This document shows positions 13,176-24,319 of a DNA stretch of 64,000 bases, piece after piece. The DNA comes from Takashimella koratensis (Eukaryota; Basidiomycota; Tremellomycetes; Trichosporonales; Tetragoniomycetaceae). The position numbers and the translations under genes were made by a program. Positions within the stretch are counted from its first letter, which is position 1, and every line of letters starts with the position of its first letter. The stretch is from the NCBI GenBank assembly GCA_003116875.1, contig BCKT01000012.1, forward strand, positions 62,001 to 126,000. The letters are read 5' to 3'. The notes beneath the pieces were generated by a model. That model was not told where the DNA came from, did no database searches, and saw only the letters and a program-made list of their open reading frames with translations.

Positions 13176-14770
13176 TGGCGGGAGGGCGGGAGGGAGGGTG
13201 GGGGTAGAGTCGGTTCACAAATTGAGAGAACGGGTTCAGCCTGGGTGATGTCAGTCGGCGAAGGAGGGATCATGAGAGATGAGGAGAGGTGAGGTGAGTT
13301 GGGCAATGCCGATGCGACATGCCAAGGGGAGGATGAAGTGGGTGAAATGGAAAGGGGAAGGGTGGTCGCGAAAGAGGGAGAGTGGGTTTGGGGAACCAGC
13401 TGCGTGTGGTCTGGCCAAAGGCAGGAGAGAGACGCAAGTAGGTAGACTGGATCAGAACACTCACGAGGTGTGCACAAAGGAGTCGACAGTCGCGCGAGGT
13501 GATGGGCACCTTCAAGTCACAGGGGTGCAGGCCACGTTCAAAGAGTTATATTGTGTGCTCAGGTGGAGTAAGTGGTGAGAAGTGAGGAGTGGAGTGGTGT
13601 ATGAGGTCGAGCCGGTCTCCGTTCGGTCGTGGCAATGTCGATGATGATGAGAAACAGCAGTCGCGGTCATGCGCGCCGGGTCATTGTGATCGGTCGTTTC
13701 GTTTCGCGGTATCGTTGGGGAGAGTGAGTGTGTGTCGGACGTGGGAAGGATGAGCAGTGAGAGTGAAAAGAGGAGAGGGGAGAGTAGTTGTCGTGCCGTA
13801 TCCAATGGTCAACGCACGGGCGCTGTTTCGTCTCGATGGACTGACTTCTACACGATCCCGTACACACTGGCTCCCTGCAATGCAATGGGGCAATGAATAT
13901 GACCCTGTCGCCCCTCGTTCTCTACCGCACAGACTCCACTAGTCGTTGGGATACACCACTACTGCTCCTGGTCGAATAGGTCCTATCCTATCCTATCCTA
14001 TCCTATCCTACTCGGTCGGTCGGTCCCTGTCGTCTCAGAATCGAGCGGAACACTCTGACCGGAACGATGCGATGCGAGCTTTTTTCTTTTTTTTTTTGCC
14101 GCCTGCCGTAAAGGCTCAAGTTAGAATATGGATCGAATGAGACCGGGGGTGTGCTGTCAGGTAATATCGACTCGTATCGGAAGGAAACGAGATGAGGGGA
14201 GGGGGAGGGGGGAGGGGGGGAGGAAGGGGTAGCAGGATGACTGAAAGAGAGCTGTGAGGAGGTGAGAGGCTGGGTGATGGTGGACTAGAGGATGACGACT
14301 GAATGCAACTGGACAACGTGCCTGACTACCTGACTTTGACTTTGGCTGGGCACTGCCGGGAGGGATCACCGCCATCTACAGGCCAATACACCCACCTACC
14401 ACCTATGCATATCACATACCCTCTGACCCACCCACACCCTCTGGCACACCTCTGCACACTCCCTCGACCCGAGCTCGATCCCGAGACCGAGGCCGTAGAG
14501 ACCGCGAATGCTGCTCCGGCCCCGGTGCAGGGGTCGGTTCGGCTGTCGCTGCCACTGATTGACCGGCTAGGACGAGGCGGTGAAATGAGAAATCCACAAC
14601 GTCCATTTCCCGACCCGTTGATCGCTGGTCGTATTTCTCACTCTCTCTCTTCCCTTCATCCACACTTCCTACTCTCTACCCGAAGTCTCACCCCATACCC
14701 TATCTCTATCTCTCACCCCCACTGATACCGCTTTCGTCATCAGGACCTCCTCTGCACGGCTCTACCCATT
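13176..14770. other. Divergent promoter region, large Ser-Pro gene / HUA1
   Basis: About 1.6 kb between divergent start codons. It holds a CCTAT pentanucleotide array, purine-rich tracts around 14190-14240, and pyrimidine-rich sequence (CTCTCT, TCATCC) just before the HUA1 start, as expected of a fungal 5' leader. No coding exon was recognised. Confidence 0.5.
13981..14011. repeat. (CCTAT)n pentanucleotide microsatellite
   Basis: Five to six direct copies of CCTAT/TCCTA followed by a short (CGGT)n run, in the divergent promoter between the large Ser-Pro gene and HUA1. Confidence 0.85.
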
Positions 14771-16250
14771 ATGACAGAGACCTACGCTTCACCGCGAGGT
14801 GCACCGCCTTCTCATAACCCATTCACCAACCCCTCCGCCTCGTCTTCCTCTTCTGCTCCCCAACCCACCACCACATCACCTACCACCACCTATGAAGCAC
14901 CCTCTCACCCTCCTCCCTCTCGGTCCGACACCCTGGGTCTTGGCGTCGACGCCGATGGGGTCCCCGACGAGCCTCCGCCCGCTTACTCCACGGTTGCCGG
15001 GGAAGGCGAAGGCGCCGGGGACGTGACTCTCGCTGCTGGTCCGACGCATGTGGATTTCTCAGGCCCACCACCGATGCCTGACCGACTACTTTCGCATGCG
15101 ACCGGAGGCGGGATGCCCGGCCAGTGGTATCCACAGGGACAGGGGCCGATGGGAGCGGTGCCGACGGGCGGGATGGGACCGACACCGACAGGTGGGATGG
15201 GAATACCTGGTGTTGGATACGGATATGGGTCGGGGGGCCAAGGGCAAGGGATGAGCCAGCAGTTTACGGGAGCAAGTATGGGTCCGCAGTATACTGGCGC
15301 AGGAGGGAACACGTGGGCTCCATCGCCGGTCCAGTCGCCGCCGCCCCCGCCGCCCCGACACCCCTCGGTACCGGGCGGAAGTGGAGGAGGAGGGGGGTTC
15401 GCTTCGCCGACTGGACCGCCGCCGGGATCGAAACCGGGAATGAACGGGAGCAGACCAAGTGGACAACAGGCGTCGCCGACACCGACCGAGGCCCCGACGC
15501 CAGGCAGACCTCTCCTCCGCCAGGGTCAGCTCTTGGTCTACCCCAAGGGCTACATGTGCAGCAAGTGTGAGTAAGATAAACCGACCATTCTGTACCGGGC
15601 CCTTCACGTCCAATGCTCTCGAGGCCGTAGGACAGTAGAATGACAGGAAGCAAGGCGAAACATATCTCCCTCGAGCTTCATTTCATTCGTACTGACCCCT
15701 TCCAGGTCAAAACACGGGCTACAAAGCCGCCGACCCTTCCAATCCATGTCAATCCGACTGGCGTAAATACGGTAAACCATACAACTCCGCTCTTGCCCAT
15801 TCGTACTCTATCACCCCTGTTGCCGGAGCCAACGCGTCCACTTCAGCATCTACAAACTTTCAGCGCCCTTTACCCAATCTACACGGTCCTGCGTCCTCGT
15901 CGTTCTCACCTTCCCCGCAGCCTTCACCGGTAGGGAACCACGGGTACCCCGGCTCAAGCTCTGGCCCTTCCAACGCGTACTCTCACCTGCCCCCACCTCC
16001 AGGCGCAGGCGGATGGAACGCTTACCCGGGCCAACACCACGACCCGAGTCCAAGTCCTCGACCGCAACAGGTGTTCATACAACATACACCGGCGATGCCA
16101 CCACCTGGGGCGCTGGTGGTAGGCCCCGGAGATCCGAGGATAGGAGGGAGGTTGTGTTATCGATGCAGTGGGTCAGGAAGGGAGTCGTCGTTCTTCGGGT
16201 TTGATGATGGACCGTGTTGGCAGTGCGGAGGAACAGGGCGGGTCTTCTAG
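14771..16250 (+). CDS. HUA1: HUA1-like proline-rich zinc-finger protein
   Basis: Homologue of the yeast cytoplasmic protein Hua1, linked in yeast to actin-patch/endocytic and ubiquitin-ligase networks; its biochemical activity is not established. Exon 1 is 14771-15566 and exon 2 15706-16250, with a 139-nt intron interrupting the Cys codon of the first zinc motif; the product is 446 residues, much longer than yeast Hua1. The N-terminal 260 residues are Pro/Gly/Ser-rich and contain a PPAY motif (PPxY class, a WW-domain ligand). Conserved blocks are LVYPKGYMCSKCQNTGYK with DPSNPC about 10 residues later, and the C-terminal GDPRIGGRLCYRCSGSG with a terminal CWQCGGTGRVF, which form the family CxxC pairs. 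The ATG at 14771 follows a pyrimidine-rich leader. Identity is well supported by the C-terminal motif. Confidence 0.85.
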
Positions 16251-16414
16251 AACGTTGGAGAGGGTTGGCAAAATGTCATCTGAGGTTCCCTGGCCAAATC
16301 GTCTTGGGATCGTCAATGGGTTTGACTTTTTGAAGAGAGACAGGCAGCAGTAGGTCTGGAGTTGGTTTAGATGTTGTACATAAAGTATCAGATCAGGCCC
16401 TAGTCTAGCCGTAT

Positions 16415-17848
16415 TCAACTTGCATTGATTATAGAAATTGCCAAGCCCAAGATCATCCCTATCACCGACCCCCAAGTCCATCTCGCGCTCCCTGCCGAGC
16501 TCTGCCCATGAGACCCGCCTCCACCGTTCCCTCCAGTGGTGCCACTCGTCAAGGTCCCGTTAGATCCGGCGTATAGGACCCCGAGGGAGTTGAGCGCGCC
16601 AGTGCGTTTGGATTCACCAGAGGCGAGGAAGAGGCTGTCGAGTGGGTTCACACCTTGCTGTGGCTCGTCAGTGGTCTTCCTGGGAAGAACAAAGGTCTCA
16701 AATGAATGTTGAGAGGCGATGGACGAGGAACGTAGGACAGGTGGGCAATAGGGTGATGGTTTAGACTAGGTAAAGATTCTCGACAGTGGACACGATAAAC
16801 AAGGCGAAGACACACAACTCGACCACGTACCATCTCGTACATCGCTCCAAACCAGAAATACCGCTCGACCCAACTCGTCCCATCCAACCACGCCATTGTC
16901 GCATTCATGATATTTGTAATCTCAGGCAAAGTCGCCTGAACGCCAAAGACGCTTGAAGAGGTGTTGACGGTGGTAAAGTTCTGCACGGCCATTTCTGTAG
17001 CCACCAGCGAGGGGAAGGAGAGGTCAGTGGTGCTAGGCGTGGCAGAGTCTGAAGGATTAGGAGGTCTGGGTGAATTAAGGGGCTGAGACAAGGGGTGACA
17101 TACCTGTGATCCAAATAGGGAGGTTGAATGTCGTATGGAAGGACTGCATGGTGGATATGAGGTTCTCTGTCGACATGTCGTACTGGGCTAGTTAGCAACG
17201 ATGAAGACGAGCTTCAGCCGTTGGAGCCTGTGCTACAGTTCCTCTCTACACTTGCCTGGCCCACTTTCCACTCACCCAATGAAGCGCGATGAAATCGGGA
17301 TTGCAGCCCCCCGCGCACTCGCTATACCAATCCAACAACCACTCCTCTCCCTGAGTCCCACTTGTCACTCCCGGGCTGCCCAACCTATATCCCTTCTCCT
17401 TCAACGGTTCTAAATAACTCTTCCAGTTCTGCGCTGCCTGTGCGGGTGTGCAATTACTCTGCCCAGCCTGTTCGGGTTCGTTGAATGCCAGCACGACCTT
17501 GTCCGTTGTCAAGTTGGCGTGTGAGAAAGAGGCGTTGAGAGCGGTCATGAAAGGTGAGGTGTAGGTGGCGTTACAGCCCCAGAGCATAGGGATGAATGGG
17601 AATGGAGAGGAGGAAAGGGAAGAGGTGGTGGAGAGAATGGGGTTGGGTGACCAAGTGTAGTATGAGGTGATGGTGCTGTTTGGGGATTGGAAACCGGTCA
17701 TTGGGACCCAGTTGGAATTGGGCCATGCCAGCCCGCGTTTGCTGCCGAGGGCAAGAGGGAGGGTGTCGAGGAGGAAGAGTAGCAGGGCAAGGGGGAAGGA
17801 AGGGAGACGGAGAGGGAGAGAGGAGGAGAGTGGTCGAGCATGGCTCAT
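16415..17848 (-). CDS. GH128-family endo-beta-1,3-glucanase (Asl1-like), secreted and probably GPI-anchored
   Basis: Predicted cell-wall glucan hydrolase. Four exons (17848-17276, 17182-17104, 16994-16831, 16657-16415) give 352 residues. The N-terminus has a signal peptide (hydrophobic LALLLFLLDTLPLALG ending about residue 34), the catalytic region begins GLAWPNSNW, and AFNEPEQ carries the presumed acid/base Glu. The acceptor at 16995 joins IWIT to EMAVQNF, restoring the family WITE nucleophile motif; an alternative acceptor further upstream would also stay open but splits it. Several NxS/T sites are present. The C-terminus has a Gly/Ser-rich linker and a hydrophobic tail (VIGMILGLAISIINAS), fitting GPI attachment. 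It lies tail to tail with HUA1, 164 bp apart. Confidence 0.85.
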
Positions 17849-19258
17849 TGGGAGTGTGGAAGCCAAGTATTTAGTGAAGCAAGCGAGATCGATCGAACCG
17901 GGATGATCCGTTACAGCGATAAGATACACGAAGAGGTGTGGACGAGAGTTGTTGGCGAGAAGAGGGATATGTCAAAGCGTTCGAGGAGGGGGTGTGGGCG
18001 ATTAGAGCGTGTCGGCGGCGAGTCTAAGCCTTGTCTAAGTGTCTAAGAAGCGAGTTGGGAGGGAGGGAGAGGTGGATCGAGAAGAGCAGATGAATGTGGG
18101 TTGACTTGGATTGGAGATTGAACAGATTCGGGATCGACGCAGGCCGATATGAGATTTCTCCGGGAAAAGCGCAGCCCTCGGGTCGGGCACGTTCAGTACG
18201 GGGGCTATGCCTCGCCAAGACGACAAGACAAGGCCGGGCCAGGCAGGCCATGCCTCATACCGCGCCAAAGGCGCACCTCGACCACATCTGCAAGATGAGC
18301 ACGAGACCAAAAGTGCACAGGATGCGCCAAGGTTGTGAGTTGTCGTATCTGTAGGAACAGGTGAGTAAGGAGAGATTGATGTCACTTTGTTGTGCGGTTG
18401 AGCATGGACCGTAGGTTCAAGTTGGAGTATAGAGAGGCTGTACACCTTGCCAGGCTCGAGCTTGCGCAAGATCGCTTGTCGATGAGTTAGAATGGTCGTC
18501 ATGCGCTCCCTACCCTCCACTCCGAACCAAGGCGAAGGACTCAAAACGGTCGACGACAGGGAACCAAGAAGAAGAGCTAAGCAAGGTTGACAAAGACACC
18601 TACCGAGGCTCGGGTTTGGGTCTCAATTGGACAAGTAGAGAACGATTGGTCGCGTGCCATACGATCGACCAATAAGTTCCGTCCAAGCTCAAGGCAAAGA
18701 GTACGAGTCCAGACGACAGGTAAACAGACCGACCCGGTAGCCCAGGTCGAGGCAGAGGCACGAGCGAGGGGAAGAAAACCTTGTTACGGCCGATCTCAGC
18801 TCGGGTCCCTGCTTCAACTGCTCACACGACCACAGCAGGGTAGGGGACAGCAGAGAGAACAGAGAACAGAGGACAGAGGACAGACCCGAGCAGAGAATAG
18901 AATAGAATAGCATAGGAAGAGCAGAGGGCCAGACCATGAAGCATGACGGAAGAAGAGGGGATATAGATGATCTCTAGGTTCCTTGGGCTGTCTGCCTGAC
19001 CTCTGGGCGGAATATCATGCCTCGACCCTCGGACCCTCTGTGGTCCGAGGTGATCTCTGATCTCTGATCTCGCGCAGGGGTAGCGACAGAGGCGAGACTC
19101 CAGACTCCAGACACCAGACACCAGACAGCTCTCTACCCCTGGCGATTCGCAACGCTGCAATTAAGAGCAACAAAGTGCTCGTGTGACCGGTCGGATCCAG
19201 GCTGGCCGAGGGGATAAGGATAACCCTTGACCTTTGACCTTTGACTGGCTCGGGTCGT

Positions 19259-19275
19259 GCCCCCCCCCCCCCNCC
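19259..19275. repeat. Poly-C run containing an undetermined base
   Basis: A run of at least 14 C with an N at 19273. The true length is probably uncertain in the assembly. Confidence 0.9.
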
Positions 19276-19500
19276 GTTGTGGTGGGCGGTGGTGGTGGTT
19301 AACCCTAAATGGGTGCTCTACGTTATCCTTAGTTGTCTATCCTCCGATTCAATTCTTTCCTCTTTTCCTCTCTCCCTCTCACCCTCACCCTCTCTCCCCC
19401 TCCCTCTCTCCCCTTGCCTCCCTTCACTTCCCCCTCTTTAACCGACCAACCACAAGCATCCCGGCGTCCACGCGACCACTCCCATCGCTCACCGGCCCAG

Positions 19501-19535
19501 CCCCAGTCCCAGTCCCAGTCCCAGTCCCAGTCCTA
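19501..19535. repeat. (CCCAGT)n hexanucleotide repeat
   Basis: About five to six direct copies of CCCAGT in the C+T-rich leader upstream of the SPX transporter gene. Confidence 0.85.
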
Positions 19536-19981
19536 GCCAGTCTCGCGACCACGCTTCCGCCCTCGCTCAACCAACGCTTTGCACCGGCCACGACGAGAAT
19601 TTGCTCTCGCTCCTCACCACAATTACCACGATCACCTCCACGACCTCACCTTTGCTCCCTTATAATACCTCCTCGACCATACATCACCACTCGTTATCCC
19701 CACCCTCATCTTCGCCCTTCTTCCCCTCCCTCTCCTCCCTCCCTTCCCTCCCTTCCCTCCCCTTCCCCTTGTCCCTCCTCCACTCATCTATCCGGCTTCC
19801 CGACGCTGTAGATAACACCTTTTCAACCACTTCTGACGAAATCCCCCTTTCCCCACTCCACCGCCTACGCAACGCGTATTCTCAATCCACTCTTTCCAGC
19901 AACCACCAGCGACCAGACCACCAGCTCGACCGGATATCATCTTGGCGACTGGCCCGCAGACTCCAGTCGGTCAAAGGCAAA

Positions 19982-22900
19982 ATGAAGTTTGGGTGAGTCT
20001 GGTTAGCACTTCGAGTCTAGTCCCCACCCTACCTACCATGCACGTTTCTCGCGTATCTCTCCGCAGCCGACAACACGACATGGCGCACTGGCCTCGCAAC
20101 GTGACTCCATCTTTGACTCCACCTTGACTCATCTTGATCCGACATCCTCCATGCATAGATACTGACGCCGCATGAACAGCACACTCCTAGAGCTCAACAG
20201 CAACATTGAGTGGTGGGAGCATTATGTCGAGTGAGTCCAAGTTCCTCCCTGCCCCATGTCCTATCACTGGTCAACCTCACAGCCTTGACCACTCCTACCT
20301 CTCTTACCCCGCTTGCTCACGCCTTACTCCAGCTACGACGCATTGAAAAAGCTCTTCCCTTCCGTCCCCCTCGACCCCGACTACCTCGCGACGCAGCAAC
20401 ATGCCGAATCTGGCGCGCTCCTCCCTACCCACCGCGTCGAGTCGGCCAAGTGGGCATCGCCCGAGCAATTTCGCGCCGCGCTCGAACATGAGCGTGACAA
20501 GGTTGCGAATTTTTACAAGGGCAAGATTGCCGACTTGCACTCGCAGTACGAGGCGCTGGACAGGGAAGCCTCGCTTGCGGAGGATACCCAGCTGGATGTG
20601 TTGGGTGACGAGGACGTGATTCGGGAGGAGGACGAGGATGGGGACGTGGATGGGGACGGGGCAGGTGGGAACGGTGAGGGTGACACGCTCTTGCCGCATC
20701 ATTACCGCCGACCGAGCGTCAGCCCGACACGTAGGTACCGCCCCTCGATCATTGACCGTTGGACTCCGCGGTTGTTGCGCACCAAGAGCCAGGCGTCAAC
20801 GCCCGACGTCCAAGACATCTTCGACTCGTCGGTCCGTCGCGTTCGCTCGCGCAGCGCCCAGCCCGAGCCCACGACACCCGGCACCGCTATCACGGGCCTC
20901 GAGGACAGTGGGACGTTGTCTGCCGGTCGCGGCCGAGTTCCCCCGCCTCGCCGGAACCGGCGCACGTCGGACCTCGAGTCATCGGCCGACGAGGCTCCCG
21001 GTTACTTTGAACGCCGCGCATCCATGTCGTCCCAGTCCTCGGGCGGTGGCGGAGGCGGTATGGGCACCTACTCGCGCAAGTTGCCCTTTCGACAAAACTT
21101 TGACCCAGTCGAGATGGAGCCCTCCCGTATCCCTGGCTGGGCAGCCGACCCTTTCCTCAGCCCCGAGTATGACGGTGCGGCGGCGAGCACGGGAGCTGGG
21201 GCAGGGACGATCGCGACGATGGCAACGGTGGGGACCGCCAAGCGGCCAGTGTACTATTGGAGGATCCTTGGAGGCGGCAGCGACTATGTCTATATACGAC
21301 TCAAGAGGCACATCTCCACGCTTTGGCTCGAGGCCTACTCGCTCAAGCAATATGTCGACCTCAACATGACTGCGTTTGAGAAGATTCTGAAAAAGTGAGT
21401 GCATAGGAAAGTCGCATGTCGTGCAGCCAAGGGCAGAAGCTGACGCTTAACCCTAGATACGACAAAAACACCAATTCCAAGGTAAGCCCATATGCCTTTA
21501 CATTGCCAAGGTCCAGGCTTGACAAATCCCTTGACATCGCTGACCCACTTCCCAGCTCAAGAAATCGTTCATCGCCGAACAAGTCAAGACTTCCCCTCCA
21601 TGGCGCGAAGAAGACACTCAAGATCTTGACCAACTCCTTGCCCGCGTTTTGTTCATGTACCGCCGAATCGCTTGCGAAGGTGACGAAGACGCGGCGAAAG
21701 AACAACTGCGCGCGCAACTCCGTGAGAAAGTGGTCGTCGATCGTGAAACTGTCTGGTCTCAGATGGTCTCGGGTAGGCGGGGAGCCCAAGGGATTTTCCG
21801 CAGCGTCGAGCCGGACGAACATGTTTCGGCGTTCGAACCGAGTAGTCGAGCGGTACGAACTCCGCTAGGTGTATTTGTCAGGCCGCAGTGGCTATCGATG
21901 AAGGCGGTTATTCTCCTAGTAGCGCTTGCTACGATGATCGCAATCGTCCAGGTTCAGCCGTTTGATAGGGTAGAGGAGAGTAACTGTCTTGCCATGCTCG
22001 TGTTCTGCACCATCCTCTGGGCCACCGAGGTGAGTCGGATTTGGCAGTTGTTCGTGGTCTCCACCAGGGAGCAAAGGGGATAGGCGGAGAGAAGATGCCT
22101 CGGGGAGAAAGTAGAAGTGGAGCCTCTCTATGACTCGAGGCGCAGGGCTAACTAGCTTCATCACAGGCCCTACCCCTGTTCGTCACCTCGCTCGCCGTTC
22201 CTTTCCTCGTCGTCTTCTTGCGAGTACTCCGCTCGTCAGACGACGACGACCGCCGCCTCACCGCTGCCGAGGGCACCAAGTGAGTCTATTCAGCCTCACC
22301 ATCCTCAATGATCTACAGCGCTCTGGACTTGTGAAAATGTTCACGCTAACCTCTGAACCAGGTACATTTTCTCACAAATGTTCTCGCCAACAATCATGCT
22401 CTTGATCGGTGGTTTCACGATCGCGGCCGTACTGTCCAAGACTCGGTTGGATGTGATGACGGCGTCGAGGATTTTGAATGCCGCGGGACAACACCCGAGC
22501 GTCGTCCTTCTCGTCCTCATGTTTGTGGCCACCTTTGCGAGCATGTGGATTAGTAACGTCGCTGCACCCACGCTTTGCTATGCCCTCATCAAGGTGAGTT
22601 GTAATCTATTGCGCATTTGATCGAATCAAACGCCCCTCCGAGTTGCGTTGTGCTCAGCTAACTAATGCTCCTCATAGCCTATCACGGATGAGTTACAACC
22701 CAAATCCGTCTTCTCCCGATGCTTGATCATTGCGATCGCGCTCGCCTCCAACATCGGCGGCCAAGCCTCTCCCATCTCGTCGCCTCAGAACCTGATCGCC
22801 GTGATCGCGATGGACCCGGCAATCTCATGGCTCGAGTGGTTTGCCATTTCCCTTCCTGTCGCCGGTACTTCGATCATTGTTATCTGGGCGTTCCTTCATA

Positions 22901-23598
22901 TCAACTACCGATGGGAGAGCGACCTCTTGATCCCGAAGATGAGGAAGAACACGGACAGCCTCACGATGACGCACTACTACGTCCTCCTAGTCACGCTGGT
23001 GACAATCGGTCTGTGGTGTGCGGAGAAGAGCATGGAGAGTTGGATTGGCGATATGGGGATTATCGCCATCATCCCGCTCATTGCGTTCTTCGGGACCGGG
23101 ATCTTGTCAAAGGAGGATTTCCACTCGTTTCACTGGTCAATCGTCTTCCTGGCCATGGGTGGGATCGCACTGGGTAAAGCAGTCCTCTCCTCTGGACTCT
23201 TGGACGACCTCGATCATGTCCTTGAGAGCGCTGTGGAGGGTATGGGGCTCTACTCTATCCTGACCATCTTCTCACTCATCGCACTTGTCATCGCGACCTT
23301 TATCTCACACACTATCGCCGCGGTTTTGCTTGTCCCTATCGCCACACGCATCGGGGACTCGATGGACGAACCCCNCCCCCGCCTCTTGATCATGGTCACC
23401 GCCCTCATCTGCTCAGCGGGTATGGGACTGCCAGTCTCGGGGTTCCCGAATATGACAGCGATCACGCAAGAGAACAAGTTAGGTCATAGGTTTATCGGAG
23501 CCGGAGATTTCTTGAAGAATGGGATCCCAGCGTCAGTTTTGGCGACATTTGTGATAGGGACGATAGGGTACGCGATCATGCGTTGGCTTGGGCTTTGA
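19982..23598 (+). CDS. SPX-domain low-affinity phosphate transporter (Pho87/Pho90/Pho91 family)
   Basis: Integral membrane phosphate transporter of the divalent-anion:sodium symporter superfamily with an N-terminal SPX domain that senses inositol pyrophosphates; plasma membrane or vacuole cannot be decided, although Pho91 is vacuolar. Eight exons (19982-19992, 20180-20230, 20333-21394, 21457-21481, 21556-22029, 22167-22279, 22362-22593, 22678-23598) give 962 residues, similar to yeast members. Exon 1 is only 11 nt (MKFG). The SPX start reads MKFGTLLELNSNIEWWEHYV, followed by an acidic/Ser-rich insertion (about residues 105-250) and the YYWRILGGG core. Membrane helices start near residue 494. 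The signature SNIGGQASPISSPQNLIA and a second motif, MGLPVSGFPNMTAI, are present. An N at 23375 sits in a coding poly-C run; the frame is kept only if it counts as one base. Confidence 0.88.
23371..23380 (+). other. Ambiguous base in a coding poly-C run
   Basis: CCCCNCCCCC within the last exon of the phosphate transporter. The frame on both sides agrees if N is one base; a miscounted C would create an artificial frameshift. Confidence 0.9.
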
Positions 23599-24319
23599 GC
23601 AGGGGGTGTAAAGAGAGGGGAGAGGGGTACGAACGGATGATGAGCGGTTTGGGTGGAAAGGTGGGAGGAGAAGAGCAAGGTGAGAGGGGAAGAAGAAAGG
23701 GTGAATGGGGAATCGAGATGGGATTGTGTATCAAATTGTACGACGCGAACGATGGTTGTCTTGAAGAGGTTTGGTTGAGAACGAGAGATCTTTCATTATA
23801 CAGCAATCGCTTTTCTCAACCTTATCGATAGGGAAAAGAACTCATTTTTCTTCTTTCTTTTGCACAGGTCCCCTCTCCCAACTCTCACCACCCGCCCACC
23901 TACCTACCAACCCACCAACCCACCAACCCACCAACCCACCTACCATACCCACCGTCTCTCCTTCCCTCCCTATACGAGAGCACGATTATTTCTACCACTT
24001 TACCGTTTGGTTCTCCCTATTGACTTCTGATCTACGTTCCCAATGTAAAAAAAAAACGTTCCCATCTATGCAGGGTGTTCCCGAACCACATGTTTTTCTT
24101 TGAGACCTAAAAACTTGGGAGGCTGGAGAGATGCCTGATATCTGATGAATCCCAAAGTTCACATGTCATAATGTTGATACCAAGAGCTGAGGGTGAATGC
24201 AGGAGCTATGATATGGAGTACGTCCAATTGAGTGTGAATACAGTAGTAGTATACAGTATGCTATAGATACAAGTTGCTTCTTTCCCTTCTCCATTCACTG
24301 ACCAAGCCTAGCTCGTAGA
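23599..24319. other. Convergent intergenic region SPX transporter / ATG10
   Basis: About 720 bases holding two 3' untranslated regions. It contains a (CCAAC/CCACC)n tract at 23888-23945. No gene was recognised. Confidence 0.5.
23888..23945. repeat. (ACCAACCC)n / ACCTACC tandem tract
   Basis: Four near-identical copies of CCAACCCA flanked by CCTACC units, downstream of the phosphate transporter. Confidence 0.8.

Larger units (their letters stand above)
17849..19981. other. Divergent promoter region GH128 / SPX transporter with simple tandem repeats
   Basis: About 2.1 kb with no recognised exon. It contains several short imperfect tandem repeats: AGAGAACAG/AGGACAG units near 18848-18885, GAATA near 18894-18910, TGATCTC near 19052-19072, AGACTCC/AGACACC near 19094-19127, TGACCTT near 19225-19245, a poly-C tract with an N at 19273, and CCCAGT repeats near 19501-19535. 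From 19340 to the transporter start the plus strand is strongly C+T-rich, as in a 5' leader. Confidence 0.55.

Noticed and set aside
17052..17103. Shorter intron in the GH128 gene (acceptor near 17052)
   Set aside because: It keeps the frame open but destroys the WITE catalytic motif that the longer intron creates.
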